A stretch of DNA of 64,000 nucleotides from an uncultured Gemmatimonadota bacterium. GTDB lineage: Bacteria; Gemmatimonadota; Gemmatimonadetes; Gemmatimonadales; Gemmatimonadaceae. Shown one piece after another: positions 1 through 9,535 of the stretch (positions are counted from its first letter, which is position 1; each line of letters opens with the position of its first letter). Where the stretch lies: assembly GCA_903882745.1 (NCBI GenBank), contig CAIRYG010000010.1, positions 62,001-126,000 of the forward strand, read 5' to 3'. The notes under the pieces are model-generated. The model worked only from the letters and a program-made list of their open reading frames with translations, was not told the DNA's origin and made no database searches. Made by a program: the position numbers and the translations under genes.

Positions 1-706
1 CGAGAATCACAAAGGCGTCAGCTAGTGTCCGTCCGCGCATATACGCGAGCGGCGCAATCTCGATCACGCGAGTTTCTAAGCACTTTTGGACCCGGTCAAC
101 CGGCATCATGTCCTCGAGCGCGTCGTACAGCGGACGAAGATACGGATCAACCTTGGCCTGCATATCGCCGGGCAGGAAGCCAAGCGACTCGCCGGCCTCA
201 ACGGCAGGGCGTGCGAGCACAATGCGCTTCACCCGCTTTCGCGCGAGTGCATCGACGGCAGCCGCGACGGCAAGGTAGGTCTTTCCGGTGCCAGCAGGAC
301 CGATCCCGATCACAATGTCATGATCCACGATCGCCTGCATGTAATCACTCTGCCCGGCAGTTTTCGGCTGAATGATCTTGCGCACGCCGGGCAATACAAT
401 ACGCGACGGGCTCGACGCTTCGCGCCCACCTTCCAGCGAATAGCGCAGCACATCGTCGGGCTCGAGCGGGTTCCGCTGCTTCGCCGCGTCAATCATCCGC
501 TGCGCCACCGGCACCGCACGCTCAACCACATCGGCAGCACCCGTCAATGCGAGCGCATCGCCGCGCAGCGTTACGCGAATCGGAAAGAGCTTCTGCAGCT
601 CCACCAGATTCCCGTCCGCGACACCGGCAAGCGTCAACAGATCTGCCCCTTCGGTCGACAGGCGTTGCGTGATCGCATCGACTGTCGACGCCACATGCTC
701 CGACAT
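1..706 (-). CDS. PhoH family ATPase (partial, runs off window start)
   Basis: Minus-strand translation gives MSEHVASTVDAITQRL...IVIGIGPAGTGKTYLAVAAAVDALARKRVKRIVLARPAVEAGESLGFLPGDMQAKVDPYLRPLYDALEDMM, the PhoH Walker A region and family motifs. ATG at 706 overlaps the aspS stop. Confidence 0.9.
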   Translation of the reverse strand, partial: MSEHVASTVDAITQRLSTEGADLLTLAGVADGNLVELQKLFPIRVTLRGDALALTGAADVVERAVPVAQRMIDAAKQRNPLEPDDVLRYSLEGGREASSPSRIVLPGVRKIIQPKTAGQSDYMQAIVDHDIVIGIGPAGTGKTYLAVAAAVDALARKRVKRIVLARPAVEAGESLGFLPGDMQAKVDPYLRPLYDALEDMMPVDRVQKCLETRVIEIAPLAYMRGRTLADAFVIL

Positions 707-2484
707 CAGCCCTCCTGGACGCGGATATGCAACTCCGCGAGCCCCTCGGGCGGAACTGGCGTCGGCGCGCCCTCAAACAACGAGCGAGCCGTGGTCGTCT
801 TCGGGAACGCAATCACATCGCGCAGCGACGTCGCACCCGCGAGCAACATCGTGATGCGGTCAAAGCCAAAGGCGATCCCGCCGTGCGGCGGTGCTCCGGC
901 CCGCAGCCCCTCGAGCAGGAAGCCAAACCGACGTTCCTGCTCGTCCGTATCGCCAATCCCGAGCAGCGCGAACATCCGCGACTGGACCGCCGGATCGTGG
1001 GTGCGGATGCTTCCGCCGCCGAGCTCCAGTCCGTTCAGCACCACGTCATACGCGGTCGCACGCCAGCGGTGCGGCTCATCCGGGAATGCCGCCATGTCGG
1101 CAGCGTTCGGCGAGGTGAACGGATGGTGCACCGCACCAAGCGCACCGGTCGTTGGGTCCTGCTCAAACATGGGGAAGTCGGTCACAATCAAGAACCGGCG
1201 CTCGTCGGGCGATGCGAGCCCGAGTCGCGCCGCGCACTCCTGGCGCACCCGATCCAGCGCGGGATTCGAAATACGATCTGCGGCCGCGACAAAGAGCGCC
1301 AGTTCCCCTTCCTCAAGCGCAATCGCCTGCTCAGCCTCGGGCGTCAGGAATTTGGCAATCGGACCGTCGTACTTGCCGTCGGCCTTCCGCACGCGGAGCA
1401 ATCCACCCGCGCCGGCGCCCTTCGCGAGCGACTCCAGTTCGTCCACCTGCTTGCGGCTCCAGGCTGCGCCACCGGGAATACGAATCCCCCGAATGCGATC
1501 GCCACGCGCGAGCGCCGCCTGTGTAATCCCGAACTCCAGCGGCCGGAACGCGTCGCTGTAATCCGCAATCTCCAGTCCGTAGCGCACGTCAGGTCGATCG
1601 CAGCCATACCGTTCCATCGCGTCGGCGTAGGTCATGCGCGGGAACTGCGCGGGCGCATCCTGACCTCCCGTGCGCCAGAGCGATCCAATCAGCCCCTCTG
1701 CCATCGCCAGAATGTCTTCTTGATCGACGAAGCTCGCTTCAATATCGATCTGCGTAAACTCAGGCTGACGATCCGCTCGCAGATCCTCGTCGCGGAAGCA
1801 CCGCGCGACTTGGAAGTACCGGTCAAAGCCACAGGTCATGAACAACTGCTTATAAATCTGCGGCGACTGCGGCAGCGCGTAGAACTCACCGGGATTCACA
1901 CGACTGGGCACGAGATAATCGCGTGCCCCTTCGGGCGTCGGCTTGGTGAGAATCGGCGTCTCAAGTTCCAAGTAACCGCGCTCGGCTAGGTAGCGACGCG
2001 TCTCCTGCAACAGGTGATGGCGCAACACGAGCGTTGCCTGCAACTCAGGTCGACGCAAATCCAAATACCGATGCCGGAGCCGCAGCTCTTCCGCCGGCAG
2101 CTTCTCCCCTTTCCCGCGCGCCACAGGAATCGCCGGCGTGACCGCAGGGCCAAGCACCCGAATCGCCGTCGCGCGCACTTCGATCTCGCCCGTGCCCATC
2201 TCGCTGTTGCGAGTGGCGGCGTCGCGGAGCACCACCGTCCCCTCGACCTGCACCACGCTCTCCACACCGACGGCAGCCGCCGCGGCAATCGCCTCGGCGC
2301 TCGCCCAATCGGTACCGAACGAGAGCTGCACGAGGCCATCGCGGTCGCGCAGATCAACGAACACAATGCCCCCCAGATTCCGCGAACGGTGCACCCAGCC
2401 ACCGAGCCGAACCGACGTCCCGACGTGAGAGGCACGGAGGGAACCCGCGAGGTGTGTACGGAGCGAAGTAGCGAAATCGGTCAC
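706..2484 (-). CDS. aspS: Aspartyl-tRNA synthetase
   Basis: ORF 706..2670; likely GTG start near 2484 (VTDFATSLRTHLAGSL). Class II motifs: FMTCGFDRYFQVARCFRDEDLRADRQPEFTQIDIE and GGIAFGFDRITMLLAG. Confidence 0.95.
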   Translation of the reverse strand: MTDFATSLRTHLAGSLRASHVGTSVRLGGWVHRSRNLGGIVFVDLRDRDGLVQLSFGTDWASAEAIAAAAAVGVESVVQVEGTVVLRDAATRNSEMGTGEIEVRATAIRVLGPAVTPAIPVARGKGEKLPAEELRLRHRYLDLRRPELQATLVLRHHLLQETRRYLAERGYLELETPILTKPTPEGARDYLVPSRVNPGEFYALPQSPQIYKQLFMTCGFDRYFQVARCFRDEDLRADRQPEFTQIDIEASFVDQEDILAMAEGLIGSLWRTGGQDAPAQFPRMTYADAMERYGCDRPDVRYGLEIADYSDAFRPLEFGITQAALARGDRIRGIRIPGGAAWSRKQVDELESLAKGAGAGGLLRVRKADGKYDGPIAKFLTPEAEQAIALEEGELALFVAAADRISNPALDRVRQECAARLGLASPDERRFLIVTDFPMFEQDPTTGALGAVHHPFTSPNAADMAAFPDEPHRWRATAYDVVLNGLELGGGSIRTHDPAVQSRMFALLGIGDTDEQERRFGFLLEGLRAGAPPHGGIAFGFDRITMLLAGATSLRDVIAFPKTTTARSLFEGAPTPVPPEGLAELHIRVQEG

Positions 2485-2569
2485 AACGAGTTCTCCCGGC
2501 AGGACGAGCCCGCCGGCATAGGAAGGAATCGCAGGGCGTTCGTGCCTGCGAACGAAAGGCGACCGCGTA

Positions 2570-3025
2570 TCACGCGATCTCGGACTGTCGGATAACAGCG
2601 GCAAACGCCTCGCCGCTCTCTGAACTGAACAATGCTGCGCGCGAGTCGGGCGCGTGCAGCACTCGTGCAATGCGAGCCAACACCTTCACGTGTCGGCCGC
2701 TCTCACTCGACGGCGTCAACACCAGAAACGCGACGGCAACCGGTACGTCGTCCGGAGTCTCGTAGTCCGCAACACCACGCACGAGCCCGGCCGCGACAAT
2801 CACGTCGGAGACGAAATCAGTCCGCCCATGCGGAACGGCGAGGCCGGCTCCCATCCCCGTCGAGATTTCAGCCTCGCGGGCGACCACCACCGCCAGAATG
2901 TTCTCAACCGCAGCGGCGTCACCATCGGGAATCGCGAGTTCCACCAACTCACGCAATAATGCGGACTTGGTCCGGCTCGCCAAAGGCGTCCGAATACGAG
3001 CAGCGGGGAGGAGTTCGCTCAGCAC
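2570..3025 (-). CDS. PTS EIIA (PtsN/fructose-type) domain protein
   Basis: 151 aa with GAGLAVPHGRTDFV active-site His context of the EIIA fructose/nitrogen family. Confidence 0.8.
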   Translation of the reverse strand: MLSELLPAARIRTPLASRTKSALLRELVELAIPDGDAAAVENILAVVVAREAEISTGMGAGLAVPHGRTDFVSDVIVAAGLVRGVADYETPDDVPVAVAFLVLTPSSESGRHVKVLARIARVLHAPDSRAALFSSESGEAFAAVIRQSEIA

Positions 3026-3104
3026 AGCCGATTCTCAGACAGGTCCACAACGAAACATAACGCGCGCTCAATAGGAGTGGGAGGTTCACCACGCGGTCTG
3101 CCAC

Positions 3105-3134
3105 TTGAGTCGAGGGGGTGCAAGTTGCTATATT
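3105..3134 (+). promoter_or_regulatory. Candidate sigma70-type promoter of rlmN
   Basis: TTGAGT, 18 bp spacer, TATATT, ending 23 bp upstream of the likely GTG start. Confidence 0.4.
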
Positions 3135-3157
3135 CCAAACACTTACACCACTACACT

Positions 3158-4234
3158 GTGTCACATTCTGTCGAAACTACCCCGCTCGTGAATCTGCTCG
3201 ACCTCACCCCTGGTCAAGCCGAGTCCGTGTTGCGCGAATTTGCACAATCCGTTGGGGCCGGCGCGTACCGCGGAACCCAGGCCGCGCGCCACCTCTGGAC
3301 CTCCCCGGTCGGCTCGTTCGAGGAGATGTCGGACCTCCCCAAGGAGTTCCGCGCGAAACTCGCCGAGAACTTCACGATGCCCCGTCTCGCGCTCGAGACG
3401 ATGCAGGAGTCCAGCGACGGCACTCGCAAGTTCCTCTTCCGTATGGCCGACGGCCAGGCGATTGAGACGGTCGCCATCCCCGATGGGGATCGCCTGACCT
3501 TCTGCATTTCCTCGCAAGCGGGCTGCGCGCTCCAGTGCGCCTTTTGTGCGACGGGCGCCATGGGCTTCCTCCGCAACCTGAGCCCACATGAAATCGCGGG
3601 ACAGGTGCGTGAACTCGCGCTACTCGACCCACCAATCAAGGCCACGAACATCGTCTTCATGGGGATGGGTGAACCCCTGATGAACTGGCCGAGCGTCGAC
3701 GTGGTGCTCACCATCCTGAACAGCCCAAATGGCATCGGCATTGGGGCGCGGCACATCACCCTCTCGACCGTTGGGTGGCTGCCTGGAATCGAAGCGCTGG
3801 CCGCGCGCGCCGAACAGTTCCGACTGGCCATCTCGATCCACGCACCGACCGACGGCCTCCGCGCCACGCTCATGCCGGTCAACACCAAGTTTCCGCTCGC
3901 CAGCGTCATCGAGGCGGCGGCAAACTTCGACCGTCGCGTGACCTTCGAGTACGTGATGCTCGGCGGCGTGAACGATCAGATGGAGCATGCCAACGCGCTC
4001 GCGGCGCTCGCGCAGCAGTGCAAGGCATTTGTGAATCTCATTCCGTTGCATCCGGGCGGAGCCATGGGCTTCACGCCAACCTCACGCGACGGGATTCACT
4101 CCTTCGCGCGGCGGATCAAGGATCGCGGCGTTGAAGTCGCGATTCGCAAGAGCCGCGGCACGGACATCTCCGCCGCCTGTGGCCAGCTACGGGTGGAACG
4201 GCTGACTCGGCGGCGTCCACCGGAGGCCGAGTAG
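3158..4234 (+). CDS. rlmN: 23S rRNA (adenine2503-C2)-methyltransferase, radical SAM
   Basis: CALQCAFCATGAMGFLRNL radical SAM cluster; NIVFMGMGEPLMNW; HITLSTVG. Start codon (GTG 3158) is inferred. Confidence 0.93.
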   Translation: MSHSVETTPLVNLLDLTPGQAESVLREFAQSVGAGAYRGTQAARHLWTSPVGSFEEMSDLPKEFRAKLAENFTMPRLALETMQESSDGTRKFLFRMADGQAIETVAIPDGDRLTFCISSQAGCALQCAFCATGAMGFLRNLSPHEIAGQVRELALLDPPIKATNIVFMGMGEPLMNWPSVDVVLTILNSPNGIGIGARHITLSTVGWLPGIEALAARAEQFRLAISIHAPTDGLRATLMPVNTKFPLASVIEAAANFDRRVTFEYVMLGGVNDQMEHANALAALAQQCKAFVNLIPLHPGGAMGFTPTSRDGIHSFARRIKDRGVEVAIRKSRGTDISAACGQLRVERLTRRRPPEAE

Positions 4235-4750
4235 GATCGTCAGGTCGACGTAGCGCGAGTCGTCCGGCTCGTGCTTGAGGAGGACCGGCCCGCTCAATGA
4301 CTTCACCGCCATCGCGGCCCAGTCGGCGTGTCCGGTGCGGTCGATCACGATGGTGGTGTCGCTCCGCTCCTTGGTGGATCCAAAGTTCACGACATCGAAT
4401 CCCGCATCGCGCATGGCAAACATGCCGCGTCGCGCGAGCCCGGAGACATCGGTTCCATTCAGCACTTCGACTTTCACCCGCACCCCTTCCGGGACAACGC
4501 GCGTGATGATGTCTTTCGCATTGAGTTCAGCAGGCGTCGGCGGTCGAACCGTTACGCTGTCGGCGCGCTTCGAATCGAAAATGACGCGCGGTGTGTCGGC
4601 GGCCGCGTCGGAACGAGGTGCGCGAGCCGACAGTGGGCGCGGCGCTCGACCGCGGCGGTAGACGGAGGCTACGCCGGCCACGACCAACAGGCCAAGCAGA
4701 ATCCATCGGCCAATTTTTCGAGGGCGCCGTCGCGTGCCGTTGTTCGTCAT
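4187..4750 (-). CDS. LytR C-terminal (LytR_C) domain membrane protein
   Basis: MTNNGTRRRPRKIGRWILLGLLVVAGVASVYRR (N-terminal TM) then VKVEVLNGTDVSGLARRGMFAMRDAGFDVVNFGS, a LytR_C-like domain. Start overlaps the upstream stop (ATGA). Confidence 0.7.
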   Translation of the reverse strand: MTNNGTRRRPRKIGRWILLGLLVVAGVASVYRRGRAPRPLSARAPRSDAAADTPRVIFDSKRADSVTVRPPTPAELNAKDIITRVVPEGVRVKVEVLNGTDVSGLARRGMFAMRDAGFDVVNFGSTKERSDTTIVIDRTGHADWAAMAVKSLSGPVLLKHEPDDSRYVDLTILLGLRWTPPSQPFHP

Positions 4751-5298
4751 CGCACGGAGTTCCAGAGCGCGACGCTCTCGGGGAAGAGCGCCTTCCCTTC
4801 CCGCAACGTCCACTCAAGTCGCATGCGCACCAACTGGCGGAAGACGCCGTCAAAATCACGGCGCACCTGTGCGGCGAGAAATGCGCGATCCGCCTGCATG
4901 AACTGTCGCCCTGGCTCGAGAAAATCCGCCATGAAGAGCGCCCGGCCGGTGCGGTCCCAGCTGGCACTGCCAACCGTGTGAAAGCGAATCGCGCCCAGCA
5001 CCGCGCTCCGCGTTTCACCGTCGTGCCTGAGCTGTGTGGCGGCCGCGGGGCCGTGCAGAATCTCAACCGGGGACACGTCGTCACCGCTGAGTTCACGCAG
5101 CAACGGTGCCGGCGCATCACGGAGCGCATCGTGCCAACGCCCCGCGTCGTGCCACGCCTGTGCTTCGAGCGGATCAAGCGAGAGCTCGCTCGCCCATCGA
5201 TCGAGCAGTGCCGTCACACGGCCGATGTGTGCGCGCCGCTTGTCGCTGACCTGTGCCCAAGAGGGCAACAGCGGGCCCCCGTCGGACGCGTCGCTCAT
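4747..5298 (-). CDS. HD-domain phosphohydrolase (YqeK-like)
   Basis: RRAHIGRVTALLDRWA...WHDAGRWHDALRD...ILHGPAAATQL...AIRFHTVG, an HD metal-binding pattern. Confidence 0.7.
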   Translation of the reverse strand: MSDASDGGPLLPSWAQVSDKRRAHIGRVTALLDRWASELSLDPLEAQAWHDAGRWHDALRDAPAPLLRELSGDDVSPVEILHGPAAATQLRHDGETRSAVLGAIRFHTVGSASWDRTGRALFMADFLEPGRQFMQADRAFLAAQVRRDFDGVFRQLVRMRLEWTLREGKALFPESVALWNSVR

Positions 5299-6062
5299 CC
5301 CTCGTCCAGTGCAGCGCGCAGGGAGCGGGTCAATGCCACGGCTTCGTCCACGCTGCGCTCTGCCGCGCGCACAATCGCGCTGCCTACAACAATACCGTCG
5401 GCGAGCGCTCCAACCTGGCGCGCGTGCGCTGGTGTTGAGATCCCGAAGCCAACGCAGATGGGGAGCGTGCAGACTTCACGGAGCGTCGCCAGCGTGCTCG
5501 GGAGGCTCGTCGAGATTTCATCCTGCATTCCCGTCACGCCGAGCCGGCTAATGAGATACACGAACCCGCGTCCGTGCGTCGCAATGAGCCCCATGCGGTC
5601 GCGGGGGGTGGTGGGCGCCACGAGTCGCACGAAGTCGAGCGGCCCTGCACCGAACCAGGCTTCGCGCTCCGGATCCTCACCCACCGGCAGATCGGTGACC
5701 AGCACGCCGTGCGCGCCGGCGGCGCGGGCCCGATGCAGCGCATCAGGACCAGCCGCCACAATCGGATTGAGATACGAAAAGAGCACCACCGGCACCGAAA
5801 GCTTGGCCTCGGTGATCAACTCGAGTGCGCCCTCGAACGTCATCCCATGCGCGAGCGCTTGCTGGGAGGAACTCTGAATCACTGGACCGTCGGCAACGGG
5901 ATCGGAAAATGGAACGCCAACCTCGAGCACGTCGGCGCCCGCAGCTTCGAGCCCCTGCAACAACGCGAGGCTGCGCGCGCGGTCGGGGTGACCCGCCGTA
6001 GCGTAGCAGACCAGCGCGCGACGTCCCGCGGCGCGAAGCGAATCAAATCGTTGAGTAATCAC
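5295..6062 (-). CDS. trpA: Tryptophan synthase alpha chain
   Basis: ADVLEVGVPFSDPVADGPVIQ and ICVGFGISTPAHARQVGALADGIVVGSAIV. Confidence 0.95.
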   Translation of the reverse strand: MITQRFDSLRAAGRRALVCYATAGHPDRARSLALLQGLEAAGADVLEVGVPFSDPVADGPVIQSSSQQALAHGMTFEGALELITEAKLSVPVVLFSYLNPIVAAGPDALHRARAAGAHGVLVTDLPVGEDPEREAWFGAGPLDFVRLVAPTTPRDRMGLIATHGRGFVYLISRLGVTGMQDEISTSLPSTLATLREVCTLPICVGFGISTPAHARQVGALADGIVVGSAIVRAAERSVDEAVALTRSLRAALDEG

Positions 6063-6088
6063 TTAGGCAAACCGAAAGAAGGGCGAGA

Positions 6089-7279
6089 TCACAGAGGGAC
6101 GATTCCCATTTCCGCCACCTGCGCAACGTCCTTGTCACCGCGGCCGCTGACACAGAGCAGAACGGGCTCGTCCGGCGCCCAGCGGCCCGCGTTCGCCATA
6201 ATCCACGAGATCGCGTGGGCGGTTTCGAGCGCAGGAATGATTCCCTCCATCCGACTGAACTGCCCGAAGGCGTCGAGGGCGTCGTCGTCGGTGACCGAGA
6301 CGTACGTGCCCCGACCGCTGTCCTTCAAGAAGGCGTGCTCGGGTCCGACGCCGGGGTAATCGAGCCCCGCGGACACCGAATGCGCGGGATAAATCTGGCC
6401 GTCGTCATCCTGCAGGAGATAGCTCAGGGCACCATGCAACACACCGGGTGTTCCCTGCGCGAGGGACGCCGAGTGCTGACCGGTGGCGAGGCCATGTCCA
6501 GCGGCCTCAACACCCACGAGTTCCACCTCACGATCGGGAACGAAGGCGTGGAAGATGCCCATCGCATTGGAGCCACCGCCAATGCACGCCACCACACTCT
6601 TCGGGAGTCGGCCGGCACGCTCCAGCATCTGCGCGCGCGCTTCGCGACCGATAATCGCCTGGAAGTCACGCACCATCCGCGGATACGGAGCGGGACCAAC
6701 GACGGAGCCAATGATATAGTGGCTGCCCTCACACGTGGTGACCCAGTCGCGGATGGCTTCGCTGGTTGCGTCCTTGAGCGTGCGCGTCCCCGAGAGCACA
6801 GGCACCACGGTGGCCCCCATCAAGCGCATGCGAAACACATTGAGCTGTTGGCGACGCATGTCTTCTTCGCCCATGTACACCACGCACTCGAGTCCGAGTC
6901 GCGCGCACACAGTGGCCGTCGCGACCCCATGCTGCCCCGCGCCGGTCTCGGCGATGATGCGCTTCTTGCCCATGCGCTGCGCCAATAACGCCTGCGCCAT
7001 CGCGTTATTGATCTTGTGCGCGCCGGTATGGTTCAAGTCTTCGCGCTTCAAGTACACCGGCGCGCCAATGAGCGCCGAGAAATGCGGCGCGTCGCTCAGC
7101 TCACTCGGTCGCCCCACGTAGGTCCGGAGCGAATCCCCGAGCGCCGTTACGAACGCCGGGTCGCGCAGGGCGTCGGCATACGCCACCTCCAGCGCATCAA
7201 GCGCCGGAATGAGAGTCTCGGGCACATATCGGCCACCAAACGCGCCGAACCGTCCACTTTCCACCACGCTCGCCGTCAT
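6089..7279 (-). CDS. trpB: Tryptophan synthase beta chain
   Basis: [48 protein letters not shown]-type C-terminus. Confidence 0.97.
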   Translation of the reverse strand: MTASVVESGRFGAFGGRYVPETLIPALDALEVAYADALRDPAFVTALGDSLRTYVGRPSELSDAPHFSALIGAPVYLKREDLNHTGAHKINNAMAQALLAQRMGKKRIIAETGAGQHGVATATVCARLGLECVVYMGEEDMRRQQLNVFRMRLMGATVVPVLSGTRTLKDATSEAIRDWVTTCEGSHYIIGSVVGPAPYPRMVRDFQAIIGREARAQMLERAGRLPKSVVACIGGGSNAMGIFHAFVPDREVELVGVEAAGHGLATGQHSASLAQGTPGVLHGALSYLLQDDDGQIYPAHSVSAGLDYPGVGPEHAFLKDSGRGTYVSVTDDDALDAFGQFSRMEGIIPALETAHAISWIMANAGRWAPDEPVLLCVSGRGDKDVAQVAEMGIVPL

Positions 7280-7920
7280 CCCTCTCGCTCCTGTGCCGCC
7301 TCGAAAAAGGCGCGCATCTGTGACTGATCCTTGATCCCGGGCGCCGATTCGACCCCCGACGAAACATCTACCACCTGCGGGCGCAACACTCGCACCGCCT
7401 CTGCCACATTACTCGGCCGCAACCCGCCGGCCACCACGAGTCGCGCACCGGAGCGCATTCGTTCGAGCGCCGCAGCGACGCCCTGCCAGTCAAATGCGAC
7501 GCCGGTTCCACCGAGCTGACCTGCGACCTTCGCATCAAGGACGACTGCGTCCGCCTCTGCGAAAAATGTCGAAAGCCCGTCCGGTAGCACCGCGCCCTCC
7601 GTTCGCGCGACGGCCCATACCTGACCAGTAAACACGCGACGCACGGCCTGAAGTTCCTCAGCCGTTGGATCCCCGTGCAACTGCACGACATCCACCTCGA
7701 TCAGCTCGCGCACACGCGGCAACCGCTCGAGCACATCCCGTCCAAACACACCAACGCGACGCACCGCACGTGGGAGTGCCGACCAGAGTTCCGCCGCTTG
7801 CTCCGGCGTGCGTTCCCGCGGTCCACCGGCGAAGATCACCCCTGCGTACGACGCGCCAAGCGCGGCCGCATACTGCGCATCGGCCACCCGCGTGAGCCCG
7901 CAGAACTTCACCTCAACCAC
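7276..7920 (-). CDS. trpF: Phosphoribosylanthranilate isomerase
   Basis: [81 protein letters not shown] start inferred. Confidence 0.93.
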   Translation of the reverse strand: MVEVKFCGLTRVADAQYAAALGASYAGVIFAGGPRERTPEQAAELWSALPRAVRRVGVFGRDVLERLPRVRELIEVDVVQLHGDPTAEELQAVRRVFTGQVWAVARTEGAVLPDGLSTFFAEADAVVLDAKVAGQLGGTGVAFDWQGVAAALERMRSGARLVVAGGLRPSNVAEAVRVLRPQVVDVSSGVESAPGIKDQSQMRAFFEAAQEREG

Positions 7921-8848
7921 GCGGCTGCCTCGGCACGCCAATCAGCGAGCGCACGGCGGCCGCACCATCGGCCGAGGCAGAGAGCGCAGATCCAACGAGC
8001 ACCGCATCGGCGCCACATGCCGCCGCGCGCTCAACACCGACCCGGTCGGCGACACCGCTCTCGAACACCGCCACCCGTTCCTTAGGAATCATCGGCAGCA
8101 AGCGCGCGCTTACCGCGTCGTCGATCACCAGCGTCTCGAGGTTTCGGTTGTTGACCCCAATCACCGCACGCCCCACGGCGAGTGCCCGCTCGAGCTCATG
8201 CTCGTCGCGCACCTCGAGCAACACTTCGAGCCCAATCGCGCGCGCCTCGGCGGCCAACGACTCCATCTGCCCGGGGCTGAGCGCCCGCGCAATAAGCAGT
8301 GCGGCGGACGCACCCGCGGCACGTGCCTGCAGGAGCTGAATCCGATCGACAATGAAATCCTTGCGGAGCAAGGGCGTCAGAGTGCCCGCGGCGGCTGCGT
8401 GGACGATCGCCTGTCGCACCGCATGCAGGTCCTCCAAGGCGCCACCGAACCGGGTGGGCTCAGTGAGCACGGAGAGCGCCGATGCCCCAGCCCGCGCGTA
8501 CTCCACGGCCCTCGCGGTGACGTCCATACTCGCGTTGATGTCGCCCTTGCTGGGGCTCTTCTTTTTGAGCTCGGCAATCACGGCCACATCGGACCGGCGG
8601 AGTGCTGCCTCGAAACTCGGCGCCGCCGGCGCGGCTGCGGCGGCCGCCTCGAGGGCCGCGAGCGATGCGCGCAGTGGCGCTACGGCCGCATAGGCACGTG
8701 CGGTCAGTTCCCCCAGAGGACCGACCGGGGGGCTCCATGGTGAGCGATTGGCTTGCGCTTCGGGCAATGTTCGGCTACCGTTACTTCGGGGATTGTTCGG
8801 TCGTCTCCGGTACAGTTCCGGGACAATACAAATCCCGGGTTCGCTCAC
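7913..8848 (-). CDS. trpC: Indole-3-glycerol phosphate synthase
   Basis: VAVIAELKKKSPSKGDIN; LLRKDFIVD; IGVNNRNLETL; VAVFESGVAD. True start is uncertain; conserved sequence begins around 8710. Confidence 0.9.
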   Translation of the reverse strand: MSEPGICIVPELYRRRPNNPRSNGSRTLPEAQANRSPWSPPVGPLGELTARAYAAVAPLRASLAALEAAAAAAPAAPSFEAALRRSDVAVIAELKKKSPSKGDINASMDVTARAVEYARAGASALSVLTEPTRFGGALEDLHAVRQAIVHAAAAGTLTPLLRKDFIVDRIQLLQARAAGASAALLIARALSPGQMESLAAEARAIGLEVLLEVRDEHELERALAVGRAVIGVNNRNLETLVIDDAVSARLLPMIPKERVAVFESGVADRVGVERAAACGADAVLVGSALSASADGAAAVRSLIGVPRQPRG

Positions 8849-8869
8849 TCCACGCAGGGGCCGTACTCA

Positions 8870-9477
8870 TGCCGCTCACAAAGAAGCAGCGTCAGATTCT
8901 CGACTATCTGAACTCTTACGCCGTCGAGAACGGCTATGCGCCCAGTTTCGAGGAGATTGCAGAACACTTCAACTATAACTCCCTCGCCACCGTTCATGAA
9001 CACCTGAGCAACCTCGAGCGCAAAGGGTACATCAAGCGGAGCTACAACGAGAGCCGCGCGATCGAGATTCTTCCCTCGGATGTCATCCCCCGCTCGGTAG
9101 AACTCCCGCTGAAGGGTTTGGTCGCCGCGGGCATGCCGATCGAGATGGCGACTCACGGCGAGACGATCGCCGTTCCGGAGGATTTCATCCGCCGAGGCTC
9201 GAGTCACTACGTACTACAGGTGCGCGGGAACTCGATGATCGAGGACCATATCCAGGACGGCGATTTCGTCGTGGTCCAGGAGCGGCAAGCGGCGGACAAT
9301 GGCCAGATGGTGATCGCGATGCTCGACGACTCCTCGGCGACCGTCAAGCGCTACTATCGCGAGCGTGACGGCCGGATCCGACTCCAGCCATCCAACGACA
9401 CGATGGCGCCGATCTACCTGCATGAAAACCAGATGCGCGTGCAAGGCATCGTCGTCGGGGTGATGCGACGCTATTAG
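8870..9477 (+). CDS. lexA: LexA repressor
   Basis: MPLTKKQRQILDYLNSYAVENGYAPSFEEIAEHFNYNSLATVHEHLSNLERKGYIKR; A-G cleavage site in LVAAGMPIE; catalytic Ser in RGNSMIEDHI and Lys in SSATVKRYYRE. Confidence 0.95.
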
Positions 9478-9504
9478 TCGCCACGCATCACCGGCTCGAC
9501 ACAC

Positions 9505-9528
9505 GAACGGCGCCCTCGGGCGCCGTTC
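9505..9528. terminator. Bidirectional hairpin between convergent lexA and trpD
   Basis: Perfect 11-bp arms GAACGGCGCCC-TC-GGGCGCCGTTC between the two stop codons. Confidence 0.75.
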
Positions 9529-9535
9529 TTCGTTG

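Noticed and set aside
4591-5877. 428-aa plus-strand ORF over HD protein and trpA
   Set aside because: Antisense to trpA, which has clear motifs; no recognisable domain.
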